Below are positions 53,735 to 61,673 of a stretch of 64,000 bases of DNA, one piece after another; within the stretch, counting starts at the first letter, position 1, and each line of letters starts with the position of its first letter. The notes under the pieces were generated by a model. That model did not search any database, had not been told where the DNA came from, and saw only the letters and a program-made list of their open reading frames with translations. Where the stretch lies: contig NZ_JALDYF010000005.1 in NCBI RefSeq assembly GCF_032154225.1, forward strand, positions 193,176 to 257,175. The letters are read 5' to 3'. Origin of the DNA: Psychrobacillus sp032154225. Lineage in GTDB: Bacteria > Bacillota > Bacilli > Bacillales_A > Planococcaceae. Position numbers and translations under genes: made by a program.

Positions 53735-54833
53735 ATCAATCGAAGTTTTTGCTATACGACTTCCTTTAATTAATCCGTTTATTATTAGCTATCATACTTA
53801 TATTGACATGCCTTCAATCATCGTAAAAGTCGTAACAGATAACGGGATTATTGGATACGGAGAAGCAACTCCTGATGAGCATGTAACGGGAGAAACTTGG
53901 GAAAGTACTTATGCTGTACTAACTAAAACATTAGCTCCATCCATCATTGGACATAACCCTTTTCAAATTGAAAAGCTACATGACAAAATGAATAAAATCG
54001 TCTTAGATGTTCCCACTGCAAAAGCAGCACTTGATATTGCATGCTATGACATTATGGGGAAAGCAACTGGTCAACCTGTCTATAATTTATTGGGCGGTCA
54101 ATACCATGATGTTCTAGAAGTTCCTAAAGTCATTAGCATTTTAAGCCCTGAAGAAATGGTTGCGGAAGCAAAAGATGCAATTGCGGCTGGATATACTTCA
54201 CTAAAGCTTAAAGTTGGAACGGATAAAGAGCTCGATTATAAACGAATTTGTGCCGTTCGAGCTGCTGTTGGATCGGCTGTACCTATTAAAGTAGATGCCA
54301 ATCAAGGCTGGGTTAATAGTAGCAATACAATGTATGTGCTAGACAGAATTAAAGATTGTAACATCGACTGGGTTGAACAGCCTGTCATTGCAAGTGATAT
54401 CGATGCTTTACTTGAAGTAAAACAAAAAACGAATATCCCAGTTATGATTGATGAAGGTTTGCACGGAGCTAAAGAATTAAAAGAAGTAATTGTTAAACGT
54501 GCAGCAGATAAGATAAATATTAAATTGATGAAATGTGGAGGCATCTACCCTGCCTCTCAAATCGTTCATCAAGCTGAGCTTGGCGGCATAGATTGTCAGG
54601 TTGGTTCGATGGTAGAATCTGCAGTCGCATCGGCAGCTGGCTTGCATTTATCACTTGCAAAAAAATCAATTCATAGTAATGAACTAGTAGGTCCATTAAT
54701 GTTCAGTAAAGATGTTGCTGAACTAAAATATGAAGTTCCATTTGTCTACTTATCAGATGCTCCTGGCTTAGGTATTGATATTAATGAAGAAAGTTTAAAA
54801 GAGCTAACTACTGAATCATTGCTTATTCAGTAG
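53724..54833 (+). CDS. enolase-superfamily racemase/epimerase (MLE subgroup, dipeptide epimerase-like)
   Basis: A 369-residue muconate-lactonising-subgroup enzyme. Catalytic residues are at the standard spacing: K161-x-K163 in LKLKVG, metal ligands Asp191 (VDANQGW), Glu218 (VEQPV) and Asp243 (IDEG), and Lys267 in NIKLMKCGG. This pattern fits 1,1-proton transfer, as in L-Ala-D/L-Glu epimerases, cis-3-hydroxyproline epimerases and similar enzymes. It overlaps the amidohydrolase by 11 bp. In context it probably inverts a D-residue in a dipeptide or N-acyl amino acid before or after hydrolysis. The substrate cannot be read from sequence. Its terminator appears to be the hairpin of repeat A copy 2. 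Confidence 0.85.
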   Translation: MKIKSIEVFAIRLPLINPFIISYHTYIDMPSIIVKVVTDNGIIGYGEATPDEHVTGETWESTYAVLTKTLAPSIIGHNPFQIEKLHDKMNKIVLDVPTAKAALDIACYDIMGKATGQPVYNLLGGQYHDVLEVPKVISILSPEEMVAEAKDAIAAGYTSLKLKVGTDKELDYKRICAVRAAVGSAVPIKVDANQGWVNSSNTMYVLDRIKDCNIDWVEQPVIASDIDALLEVKQKTNIPVMIDEGLHGAKELKEVIVKRAADKINIKLMKCGGIYPASQIVHQAELGGIDCQVGSMVESAVASAAGLHLSLAKKSIHSNELVGPLMFSKDVAELKYEVPFVYLSDAPGLGIDINEESLKELTTESLLIQ

Positions 54834-54841
54834 TGAAATTT

Positions 54842-55122
54842 GGCACGACAGTTTCTTGCTCACTTCAGGCTTCTGATTCAGCTATATTATGTACGGTAAA
54901 ATTTTGAAAGCTTGTTGGAAGTGGCTGTGCCACTTCCAACAAGCTTTTTTCGGTCATCGTATGGCAAATGTTCGCCCCCTTCTCGCCAGAAGCTTCCGTG
55001 CAAAGTTGTTCAATATTTTTGGCAATAGGAGAAGCAAGCTGGTTCTATCTACTTTACAGGCCGCCAAAGATACAATTTTGGCGACTATTTGTAGGACTTT
55101 ACAAAGAGACATTTCTACATTT
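54842..55122 (+). repeat. interspersed repeat A, copy 2
   Basis: The copy starts 9 bp after the epimerase stop. It has a perfect 19-bp hairpin with a 3-nt loop (54907-54947) followed by TTTTT, so it doubles as the operon terminator. The second hairpin near 55060-55086 has one broken pair (GCCGCC against GGCGAC). The outer arm is decayed on its left side here. An 84-codon frame (54889-55143) runs through but crosses the hairpin and lacks a ribosome binding site. Confidence 0.85.
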
Positions 55123-55276
55123 GGACAGAAAGTGGAGAAGTAGATGACAAATTTACTTCGTACGAAAATTGTCGGTCTATTTCTAACTAGAAGTGTTCAT
55201 GAACTTTTTTCTCTGCCTCTCACATGAAAATGAAAGGGCTTAAGTAGAAAGAACATGAATACACTCCCATAAGCAG

Positions 55277-55377
55277 GATGGATGTAGTGAAAAGCGGCGA
55301 CTCCGGGGGTCACTTCACAGTGACGAGGAGATTGAAGCCGTGCCCGCGGAAAGCATCCCTTGCAACGAAGCCCACTC
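55277..55377 (+). repeat. GC-rich interspersed repeat B, copy 4 (internal deletion)
   Basis: Same orientation and order as copy 1, about 155 bp after repeat A. About 35 bp of the central part is missing and replaced by GGTCACTTCACAGTGAC, itself a small hairpin. The sequence after it (55382-55453) matches 34126-34192. Confidence 0.8.
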
Positions 55378-55459
55378 CATTCATTCCTATACTTTCTTAC
55401 TCTCTATCTATACCGTAAATCCTGTGTTCATAGGACATTTTTATATACTCTCTAAAAAA

Positions 55460-55493
55460 AGCAATTCCATTGCAACTAGCCAATGGAATCGCT
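55460..55493 (-). terminator. terminator of rocB
   Basis: AGCAATTCCATTG pairs with CAATGGAATCGCT (one mismatch), with seven T on the minus strand, 7 bp after the rocB stop. Confidence 0.82.
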
Positions 55494-55499
55494 TTTCTA

Positions 55500-57098
55500 T
55501 TAATACAAACTCTTAATCAACGTTTCTAGCATAACTGGCATTTCAACAAATGCACTATCCACATGAAGTCGTTCCGTTCTTTGATGTGCATCTTTCCCGA
55601 ATGGACCAACATTCAACACTGGTCCTTTTAGCTGAGCCATATCTTCGAACGGAATACTATACGTATCGCCCCATACTGGTGTATTACTTTCAAAAGCTGC
55701 CCATCCATTAGAATCGTCTGTATAATTGACATAGCTTAAATCACAAATACCATTAAAATAGTGGATTTGATCTACTTTATTATCAAATGTTTTTGCCGAC
55801 TTTTGCATTAACTCAAGCAACTCAATAATAAGCGGATCATCTGATGTATTTACAGCTGGGTAATACGGTGGTGCAAACAATAGAACTGTTGCTGGTGCAA
55901 GCTCTTGGCATTGAATCATTAAATTATCAACGATTCGCAGCGATTTTTCACGATCATCCCACTCATCGTTTTGAAGTGCTTCATTTTTCAAACGTTCCAC
56001 TTCTGCTACACCTAATTTTTTAGTCGCATGTGCTAATAATTGCTCATATCGTAAAACCTTTACTTCGCCAACTCCTGCCACTTGCTCACGTTCACAAATG
56101 ACTTTATAGCTCGCATTTAATGATGTCATTGATTCCACTGCAACTTGCTCGAATAAATCCATCACTTCTGCCGCTGTACGTTTCAACATAAACACATTAT
56201 ATAGTGCAGCTGCACGATAAGGTGTTTGAGTATCATACGATGATTTCAAATCCTTCTGCTGCAAAGAAACTGGTAATGGCGTACTTTCTCCAAGATCCGT
56301 TTCTCGGAATAATGGATTCCACTCCATATTTTGCGTTAAGAATGAAGCAATATAGTTTGCGGTCATTCCTTTCATCGGCTCTCCAACATGAGTTTCTTTC
56401 CCATAAAATAATGCAGCAGGCATGATTTTACCAATCGTTCCAGAGTATATATACTCTGCTATGTCGAATGGTTTTTGCGAAAAGGATGGTTCACTATTTA
56501 AAAATAATTTATAAGACAATCCATGTTCCTCGCGGATACGTACTAGCTCGATAACTGCTGCACGCATCCCAGCAGAATTTACTTCTTCATCTGGAACGGT
56601 CGTTAAAATTAAATTAATCGGCCAGTTTTCAGTACTTGCTTTTTCGATTAATTGCATATGAAGCGCAAGACCCATCTTCATATCCATCGTGCCTCTGCCA
56701 AACAAATACTTCCCTGTTTCCAAGTCGATACGAGCTGATTCTGGAAGGTCCTCTTTATGTTCCAACAACTTTTTTGTCAACTGCTCTGGAAAATAAGCAA
56801 GCGGCTCAAGGACACCATATTCTTCTGTTTGAACCGTATCAAAATGGCTTATTAATACAACCGTTTCCGTTGCCTCTGGATGCTTGTATAATGCTGTTAC
56901 AGCATGCCTTCCAAGCCCTGCGTCATGTAATTCTAATAAATTTGGATGCTCACGAAAATAAGCTAATTCTTGCAATTTACTTGCAACTTTCGGTGCAAAT
57001 AAACGCTCTCCTTCCGTCAATGTAATGCTATCCCAACTAACTAGCTCACATAGCAAATTACGCAATGTTTCCGGTGTATTCCATAGTAATTTATCCAT
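55500..57098 (-). CDS. rocB: arginine utilisation protein RocB (M20-type)
   Basis: A 532-residue M20-like metallohydrolase homologous to B. subtilis RocB, which is required for arginine use, though its exact reaction is not firmly established. Visible: LLCELVSWDSITLTEGE at the N-terminus, VVLISHFDTVQ near 82 (metal His/Asp), FGRGTMDMKMGLALHM near 140, and TTVPDEEVNSAGMRAA near 170 with the Glu pair. The ATG at 57098 is preferred over 57131 because GGAAGGGGAAG lies 6 bp upstream. Length is normal for RocB. It ends the four-gene minus-strand cluster under the IclR regulator and supports an arginine-related pathway. Confidence 0.88.
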   Translation of the reverse strand: MDKLLWNTPETLRNLLCELVSWDSITLTEGERLFAPKVASKLQELAYFREHPNLLELHDAGLGRHAVTALYKHPEATETVVLISHFDTVQTEEYGVLEPLAYFPEQLTKKLLEHKEDLPESARIDLETGKYLFGRGTMDMKMGLALHMQLIEKASTENWPINLILTTVPDEEVNSAGMRAAVIELVRIREEHGLSYKLFLNSEPSFSQKPFDIAEYIYSGTIGKIMPAALFYGKETHVGEPMKGMTANYIASFLTQNMEWNPLFRETDLGESTPLPVSLQQKDLKSSYDTQTPYRAAALYNVFMLKRTAAEVMDLFEQVAVESMTSLNASYKVICEREQVAGVGEVKVLRYEQLLAHATKKLGVAEVERLKNEALQNDEWDDREKSLRIVDNLMIQCQELAPATVLLFAPPYYPAVNTSDDPLIIELLELMQKSAKTFDNKVDQIHYFNGICDLSYVNYTDDSNGWAAFESNTPVWGDTYSIPFEDMAQLKGPVLNVGPFGKDAHQRTERLHVDSAFVEMPVMLETLIKSLY

Positions 57099-57201
57099 AT
57101 CGAACTTCCCCTTCCAGTGCCAGGCACCCACACAATTCTAAAAACATTCTGAATATTTATGACGCAATAGAATCACGTTGGCAGCTAATACCGATGTATA
57201 C

Positions 57202-58596
57202 TTATGTTATTTTTTTATTTCTCTTTTCTAATCTCAATTTATAGAATAGCATACAAGCGACGAAAAATCCTACTCCATAATATAGGCCAACTCGTTGTGT
57301 AGAGTCGAATGCTAAGAATACTAAAATCAATAAACAGAATGCAATGCAAAATATCGGTACATATGGATAGAAAGGAACTTTATACGACAACTCTTCCAGT
57401 TTTCCACCACTTTTTAAATATTTATGACGAAACATTAATTGCGAAGCCGCTATCCCCATCCAAGAAATCGTTACTGAAATTCCTGCAATCGACATTAATA
57501 AAACAAATACAGTGTCTGCTTCCATTACACTTGTTAATAACGAAAGTAATGAAAATGCCATCGTGAAAATTAGTGCAGCAAGTGGCACTTTACGTTTAGA
57601 CAAGCGACCAAATACTGTAGGAGCCATTCCTTCTTTCGCCATTGACCAAAGTAAGCGCGTCGAAGCATAAATACATGAATTTCCTACTGATAAAATGGCA
57701 GTTAGGATTACAAAATTCATAATACTACCAGCAAATGGAATTCCAGCAAGATTCATTAATGTAACAAACGGACTTTCAAGTAATCCAAGCTCAGAAGCTG
57801 GGAAAATAGCTGATAGAATAATAATAGAAGAAATATAAAATACGACGATTCTAAAAATAATCGTTCGAATTGCTTTTGGAATATTTTTTTCAGGTTCTTC
57901 TGTTTCACCAGCAGCAATACCAACTAACTCAGAACCTTGATAAGAGAAAATAACATTCATCATCGTTACAAAGACAATAGCAATTCCCGCTGGGAACAAT
58001 CCTACTGGAGCTAAATTTGTTAAAAGTGGAGCTGCTCTATCTTCCAATGGAATAATACCAAATATCGCAGCAGCACCAATAATAATGAAAAGAATAACCG
58101 CAACTACTTTAATACCAGCAAACCAAAATTCTGCTTCAGCAAAAGCTTTTGTTGTAAGCGCATTCAATGCAAACAATAAAACCATGAAAATTGCACACCA
58201 AATCCAAATAGGTACATCAGGGAACCAGTGCTGCATCAAAATTCCCGCCGCTGTAAACTCTACTCCTGCAGTCGCAGCAGATCCTATAAAATACATCCAC
58301 CCAAGAGAAAATCCAGCAGATGGGCTTATAAATTTAGTTGCATACGTTTGGAATGAGCCAGTTACCGGCATATGTACAGCCAGCTCCCCTAAACAAACCA
58401 TAACCATATACAAAATCAATCCACCAAATAAATAACCAAGTATTGCTCCCCCTGGACCTGCTTGGTTTATCGTATATCCTGCATTTAAAAATAGACCGGT
58501 TCCAATTACGCCCCCAAGTGACAGCATAAATAAATGACGACTTTTCATCGAACGATTTAATACATTATGTTCAGATGGATCCCCTAAATTAGACAT
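57202..58596 (-). CDS. APC-family amino acid permease (RocE/GabP-like)
   Basis: A 464-residue secondary transporter with 12 predicted TM helices. It follows the amino-acid/GABA permease branch: MKSRHLFMLSLGGVIGTGLFLNAG near 17-40 (G-G-V-I-G-T-G-L-F signature), PVTGSFQTYATKFISPSAGFSLGW near 77-100, SYQGSELVGIAAGETEEPEKNIPKAI near 218, and SVGNSCIYASTRLLWSMAKEG near 305. Its place between the DDAH gene and rocB argues for uptake of arginine, methylarginine, citrulline or ornithine. It is 104 bp upstream of rocB and 37 bp downstream of the DDAH gene, in one likely operon. Confidence 0.88.
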   Translation of the reverse strand: MSNLGDPSEHNVLNRSMKSRHLFMLSLGGVIGTGLFLNAGYTINQAGPGGAILGYLFGGLILYMVMVCLGELAVHMPVTGSFQTYATKFISPSAGFSLGWMYFIGSAATAGVEFTAAGILMQHWFPDVPIWIWCAIFMVLLFALNALTTKAFAEAEFWFAGIKVVAVILFIIIGAAAIFGIIPLEDRAAPLLTNLAPVGLFPAGIAIVFVTMMNVIFSYQGSELVGIAAGETEEPEKNIPKAIRTIIFRIVVFYISSIIILSAIFPASELGLLESPFVTLMNLAGIPFAGSIMNFVILTAILSVGNSCIYASTRLLWSMAKEGMAPTVFGRLSKRKVPLAALIFTMAFSLLSLLTSVMEADTVFVLLMSIAGISVTISWMGIAASQLMFRHKYLKSGGKLEELSYKVPFYPYVPIFCIAFCLLILVFLAFDSTQRVGLYYGVGFFVACMLFYKLRLEKRNKKIT

Positions 58597-58633
58597 GTTA
58601 TTCCCCTCTCCCCACTGTCTTTATCTATCTGTT

Positions 58634-59404
58634 TTAAAATCTCAATGATAAACAGCTTAGCCCGCCATCTTGTTTTTGAACTTCAGACATGTCCAGCTCA
58701 ATCGTCTCAAAACCTGCTTCATTCAATTTACGCTTCGTTTCCTCATATCCTTTTGGAATAATTACATAGTCATTCATTCGAATACAGTTAGCTGAATATT
58801 CATCTTCCTTACCGATTATGATCTTTTCATAGGAAGCAAACGCTGGATGATTAACAAATTCTCCTGCAACAACCATTTGGTTATCGCCTAAATAAGCAAT
58901 ACCAGTTTTCAAATGGAAGAATTCTTTTAAAGGAATGATCGTCGCTTCAAATCCTTCTCCTTCTAAAATTTCTTTTAATTGGCGTGCTCCTTCTTCATTT
59001 GTGCGATCAGAAATACCGATGTAAAAACAATTATCTGCTTGTAAAATATCTCCGCCATCAAGTGTTCCAGGTCCTTCAATATAGTAAAATTTCTTATAAA
59101 AGTCCTTTAAAACATTTCCAATTTCAACAATTTCCCCGTTGCGAGATGCTGCACCTGGATTTGTAATAACCGCAAATTCTGTTGTAAGAACTGCTGCATC
59201 TTCTACAAACGTTGAATCCGGGAATTCTTCACTTGCTGGAAGATGAGTTACCGCTACGCCACATTTAATTAATGCTTCGATATAAGCTGTATGCTGCACT
59301 AATAATTTTTCATAACTAGGTGTACCTAAATCAGATGTTGTTAAACCACTTACATAACTTTCCCCTGGTGTTTTCACAATAACATTTTTAAAGTTGCTCA
59401 TCAT
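58634..59404 (-). CDS. dimethylarginine dimethylaminohydrolase (DDAH)
   Basis: A 256-residue guanidine-modifying enzyme that hydrolyses asymmetric N-omega-methylated arginines to citrulline and (di)methylamine. Catalytic residues sit within two positions of those in the bacterial DDAH family: Cys251 in GGLSCLSLRF at the extreme C-terminus and His164 in FFHLKTG, with FPDSTFVEDAAV (61-72) and LDGGDIL (115-121) giving the acidic residues. Small size and the C-terminal cysteine separate it from the 400-residue arginine deiminases. GGGG lies 5 bp before the first ATG. It is second in a four-gene operon; the genes before it and after it fit the same pathway. Confidence 0.88.
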   Translation of the reverse strand: MMSNFKNVIVKTPGESYVSGLTTSDLGTPSYEKLLVQHTAYIEALIKCGVAVTHLPASEEFPDSTFVEDAAVLTTEFAVITNPGAASRNGEIVEIGNVLKDFYKKFYYIEGPGTLDGGDILQADNCFYIGISDRTNEEGARQLKEILEGEGFEATIIPLKEFFHLKTGIAYLGDNQMVVAGEFVNHPAFASYEKIIIGKEDEYSANCIRMNDYVIIPKGYEETKRKLNEAGFETIELDMSEVQKQDGGLSCLSLRF

Positions 59405-59415
59405 TATATCCCCTT

Positions 59416-60288
59416 TTAGTTTCTAATAACTGGACTTGTTAGACATGTTGGACCGCCTGTACCTAAAACACTAATTTCTCTACCTTTATATTCATAAACC
59501 GTCGCCCCCGCATCAAGCAGTTGCTGTTTTGTTGATTCATTTCCCTCCACAATTACGCAAATACGCGGAGCGAGCGCAAGTACATTACAACCTAAACTAT
59601 CGTATTCTACTTTTGGTACTTCTACTAATTGAATGCCACGTTCCAATAACAACTGTCGGAAAAACACTGGCATTAACGGTGAATGCACAACCGCCAAATC
59701 TTTATCAACCATGCTAATGAAAGACATAAGATGCAGACATTCTGCTTCTCCTTGATCATGTGGAAGCTGCACTATAATAAATTCCTCTACAAAAGGTGCA
59801 GTGATCTCTTTCAATTGTCGAATCGCTTCATCGTTTGTGCGATAGCCCCGACCTACAACTAACGTTTTATCATCTAACCAAACGATATCTCCACCGTCAG
59901 ATACAGCGTCCCCAGTTAACTCTCCTACAATAGGAATACCTTTTTCTATTAAAAAATCTTTATAAACTGCAGCTTCTGGCTGTCGTAACTGTTTACCAGA
60001 TTTCAAAATAATTGCTCCAGCTGGAGTAAATTTCACAGGATCATGTGCGTAAATAGAATCCAATCCTACTTTATCTATCGCTGGTAGATAATCAATCTGA
60101 GCCACATACTTTTCTAAAATCTCGATAAACCCTTTATATTCGCAAAGAGCCTCATCAAAATTTGGTTCCTCCAAATAATTGTATGTTTTCCAAGCCCCTT
60201 CTAGATGTTCTTGACTAATAAAAGCGTCTCTTGGGTGCTTCACAATAACTCGTTCTAATTTCTTATACATAGATGAATTATAAGTCAT
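59416..60288 (-). CDS. second guanidine-modifying hydrolase (arginine deiminase/amidinotransferase superfamily)
   Basis: A 290-residue paralogue of the DDAH-type fold. Putative catalytic residues: Cys282 in GGPTCLTSPV near the C-terminus, His186 in CLHLMSF, Asp83 in YAHDPV, and SDGGDI at 130-135. It differs from the adjacent DDAH by a longer N-terminus (TYNYLEEPNFDEALCEY) and in the substrate-facing loops. It may act on arginine, monomethylarginine or another guanidino compound, giving citrulline or an N-carbamoyl product. AGAGG lies 8 bp before the ATG. It is the first gene of the operon, divergent from the IclR gene, with two IclR-like inverted repeats between them. Confidence 0.8.
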   Translation of the reverse strand: MTYNSSMYKKLERVIVKHPRDAFISQEHLEGAWKTYNYLEEPNFDEALCEYKGFIEILEKYVAQIDYLPAIDKVGLDSIYAHDPVKFTPAGAIILKSGKQLRQPEAAVYKDFLIEKGIPIVGELTGDAVSDGGDIVWLDDKTLVVGRGYRTNDEAIRQLKEITAPFVEEFIIVQLPHDQGEAECLHLMSFISMVDKDLAVVHSPLMPVFFRQLLLERGIQLVEVPKVEYDSLGCNVLALAPRICVIVEGNESTKQQLLDAGATVYEYKGREISVLGTGGPTCLTSPVIRN

Positions 60289-60301
60289 TTCTAATACCTC
60301 T

Positions 60302-60338
60302 TTTCCGCATAGTGGAAAACGTTTCCGTCAAACGGAAA
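60302..60338. promoter_or_regulatory. two candidate IclR operators between the divergent genes
   Basis: Two inverted repeats of the same form, TTTCC-N7-GGAAA, at 60302-60318 and 60322-60338, have centres exactly 20 bp apart (two helical turns), 14 bp upstream of the minus-strand operon start. The junction GGAAAACGTTTCC also weakly resembles a catabolite-control (cre) site (about 11 of 14 positions). Two helically phased sites suit a tetrameric IclR-type regulator. Confidence 0.65.
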
Positions 60339-60449
60339 GTTTATATGTAAAATATAGAGTGTACATGCTATAATGTCAATATATTTAGAATATTAAATTT
60401 CGTTATTTTAGAATAATTTTTTAGTCTATTTAGAAGAGGAGCTGACTTT

Positions 60450-61187
60450 ATGCAATCAATAAATCGTGCAATGACTATTGCAAAAGTACTTGCAGCACAT
60501 ACAAACGAAAAAGGTTTAGCTATTTCTGATCTTGCCAAACAATGTGAATTGCCACTTAGTACGATGCACAGGTTGCTCCAAGCAATGATAAAACAAGGAA
60601 TGGTTGAACAAGATGAAGAGGTAAAAACATATAGACTTGGCTTAATCTGGCTCGAGTATGGTCTACAAGTGTACGACACAATGGACTATGTAAGTAAAAT
60701 AAGACCTGAATTAGAAAAGCTAATGAGAGAAGTAGAAGAAAGTGTCTACTTAAGTAAACCCGTTGGATTAGAAGCCCTCGTTGTCGAACGAATTGACAGC
60801 GAAAACAATCCTATACGCATTGTGGATCAACTCGGGCTCCGCATCCCCATGCATATAGGAGCAGCAAATAAAGCAATGCTTGCCGCTATGCCATCTGCCA
60901 AAGCAGATATTATTTTGAGTCAGCTAATAACTCCAGAGAACAAAGGAGAGATGACAGAAACTCTTCGCCAAATCCAAAAACAAGGATATGCTACAAGCCA
61001 CTCCGAACAAACAGAAGGAACCTCTTCCGTTGCAGTGGCAGTGTTAGATGGATTCGGAGAAGTAATTGGATCTGTAAGCATTGGATTCGTCAGCTTCAAT
61101 CTAACCGAAAGTCGCATGGAGTTCTTAATTGAAAAAGTAAAAGCAACAGGAAGAAAAATCTCAGAAAAGTTGGGGTCTATTTACTAA
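60450..61187 (+). CDS. IclR-family regulator of the methylarginine/arginine cluster
   Basis: A 245-residue regulator: N-terminal winged helix (about 1-65, LAISDLAKQCELPLSTMHRLLQAM) and IclR effector domain (about 70-240, with LVVERIDS and the conserved GTSSVAVAVLDGFGEVIGSVSI block near 190-210). AGAGGAG lies about 8 bp before the ATG. It is transcribed away from the catabolic genes across the double inverted repeat at 60302-60338. IclR members near amino-acid catabolic genes usually repress until the pathway substrate binds. The effector is likely a guanidino compound, which is inference. Confidence 0.92.
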   Translation: MQSINRAMTIAKVLAAHTNEKGLAISDLAKQCELPLSTMHRLLQAMIKQGMVEQDEEVKTYRLGLIWLEYGLQVYDTMDYVSKIRPELEKLMREVEESVYLSKPVGLEALVVERIDSENNPIRIVDQLGLRIPMHIGAANKAMLAAMPSAKADIILSQLITPENKGEMTETLRQIQKQGYATSHSEQTEGTSSVAVAVLDGFGEVIGSVSIGFVSFNLTESRMEFLIEKVKATGRKISEKLGSIY

Positions 61188-61200
61188 AAGGAATAGTTTA

Positions 61201-61610
61201 CTACCATCTAGTTTTAACGCTGCTTATTATTACAAAAAACAACAAAAGAAAACAATTCTAGCCGAGTCTTACACAGCATACGGCGCTTTAGTAAAATCTA
61301 TCGCAGTTTGTGATCGCCATACTAAAGCAGCACAAATATTCTTAGATCGTCTTGGAATCGAAAATGAGTATGTAGTGAGAACAGTAAAAGGAACTTTGCA
61401 CGTATGGAATCAAGTGAAATTAGATGGAAAATACTACTTCATCGATATTCCTTTAGATAATCCAGTTCCAAAAAAACAGGAAAATTAATCTGAAGTTACT
61501 TCCTAGTAACTTCAGATTAATTGAAAAAAGACCATACTTGGAATGAATCACTATGGGCTAAAACTTCGGACAAACAGTTCAGTTATTTTAGTGATAAAAA
61601 AGTAAAATAA
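61201..61610 (+). pseudogene. decayed transglutaminase-like gene interrupted by a palindrome
   Basis: The plus strand keeps pieces of a transglutaminase core: YTAYGALVKSIAVCDRHTKA (Cys kept), a WNQVKLDGKYYFIDIPLDNPVP block ending in TAA at 61486-61488, then, in another frame after an 18-bp palindrome (61483-61522), KKDHTWNES and KQFSYF. Each block aligns with the intact gene at 954-2069 (AVCDGYTKS, WNLVKVDGEYYHVDATWNDPVP, LKKDHQWNE, NKFSYF). The start and signal peptide are gone; the His motif is HVWNQ instead of HSWN and the Asp block is changed. The palindrome lies exactly where about 12 residues of the homologue are missing. Confidence 0.75.
61483..61522. repeat. 18-bp perfect inverted repeat inside the pseudogene
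   Basis: AATTAATCTGAAGTTACT, loop TCCT, then the exact complement. It replaces coding sequence in the transglutaminase remnant, as a small insertion or deletion scar would. No T run follows, so it is not a typical terminator. Confidence 0.8.
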
Positions 61611-61635
61611 TTAAATTTTTCTCCACATAAAAAAA

Positions 61636-61661
61636 ACCTCTGAAATAATGCTTCCAGAGGT
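61636..61661 (-). terminator. terminator of the HEAT-repeat gene
   Basis: ACCTCTG/CAGAGGT, a 7-bp stem followed on the minus strand by a run of eight T, 13 bp after the stop. Confidence 0.8.
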
Positions 61662-61673
61662 GGGGTTACTATT

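Noticed and set aside
60313..60328. cre (CcpA) site at the junction of the two inverted repeats
   Set aside because: Only about 11 of 14 positions fit, and the two phased TTTCC-N7-GGAAA sites explain the sequence better. Kept only as an alternative.
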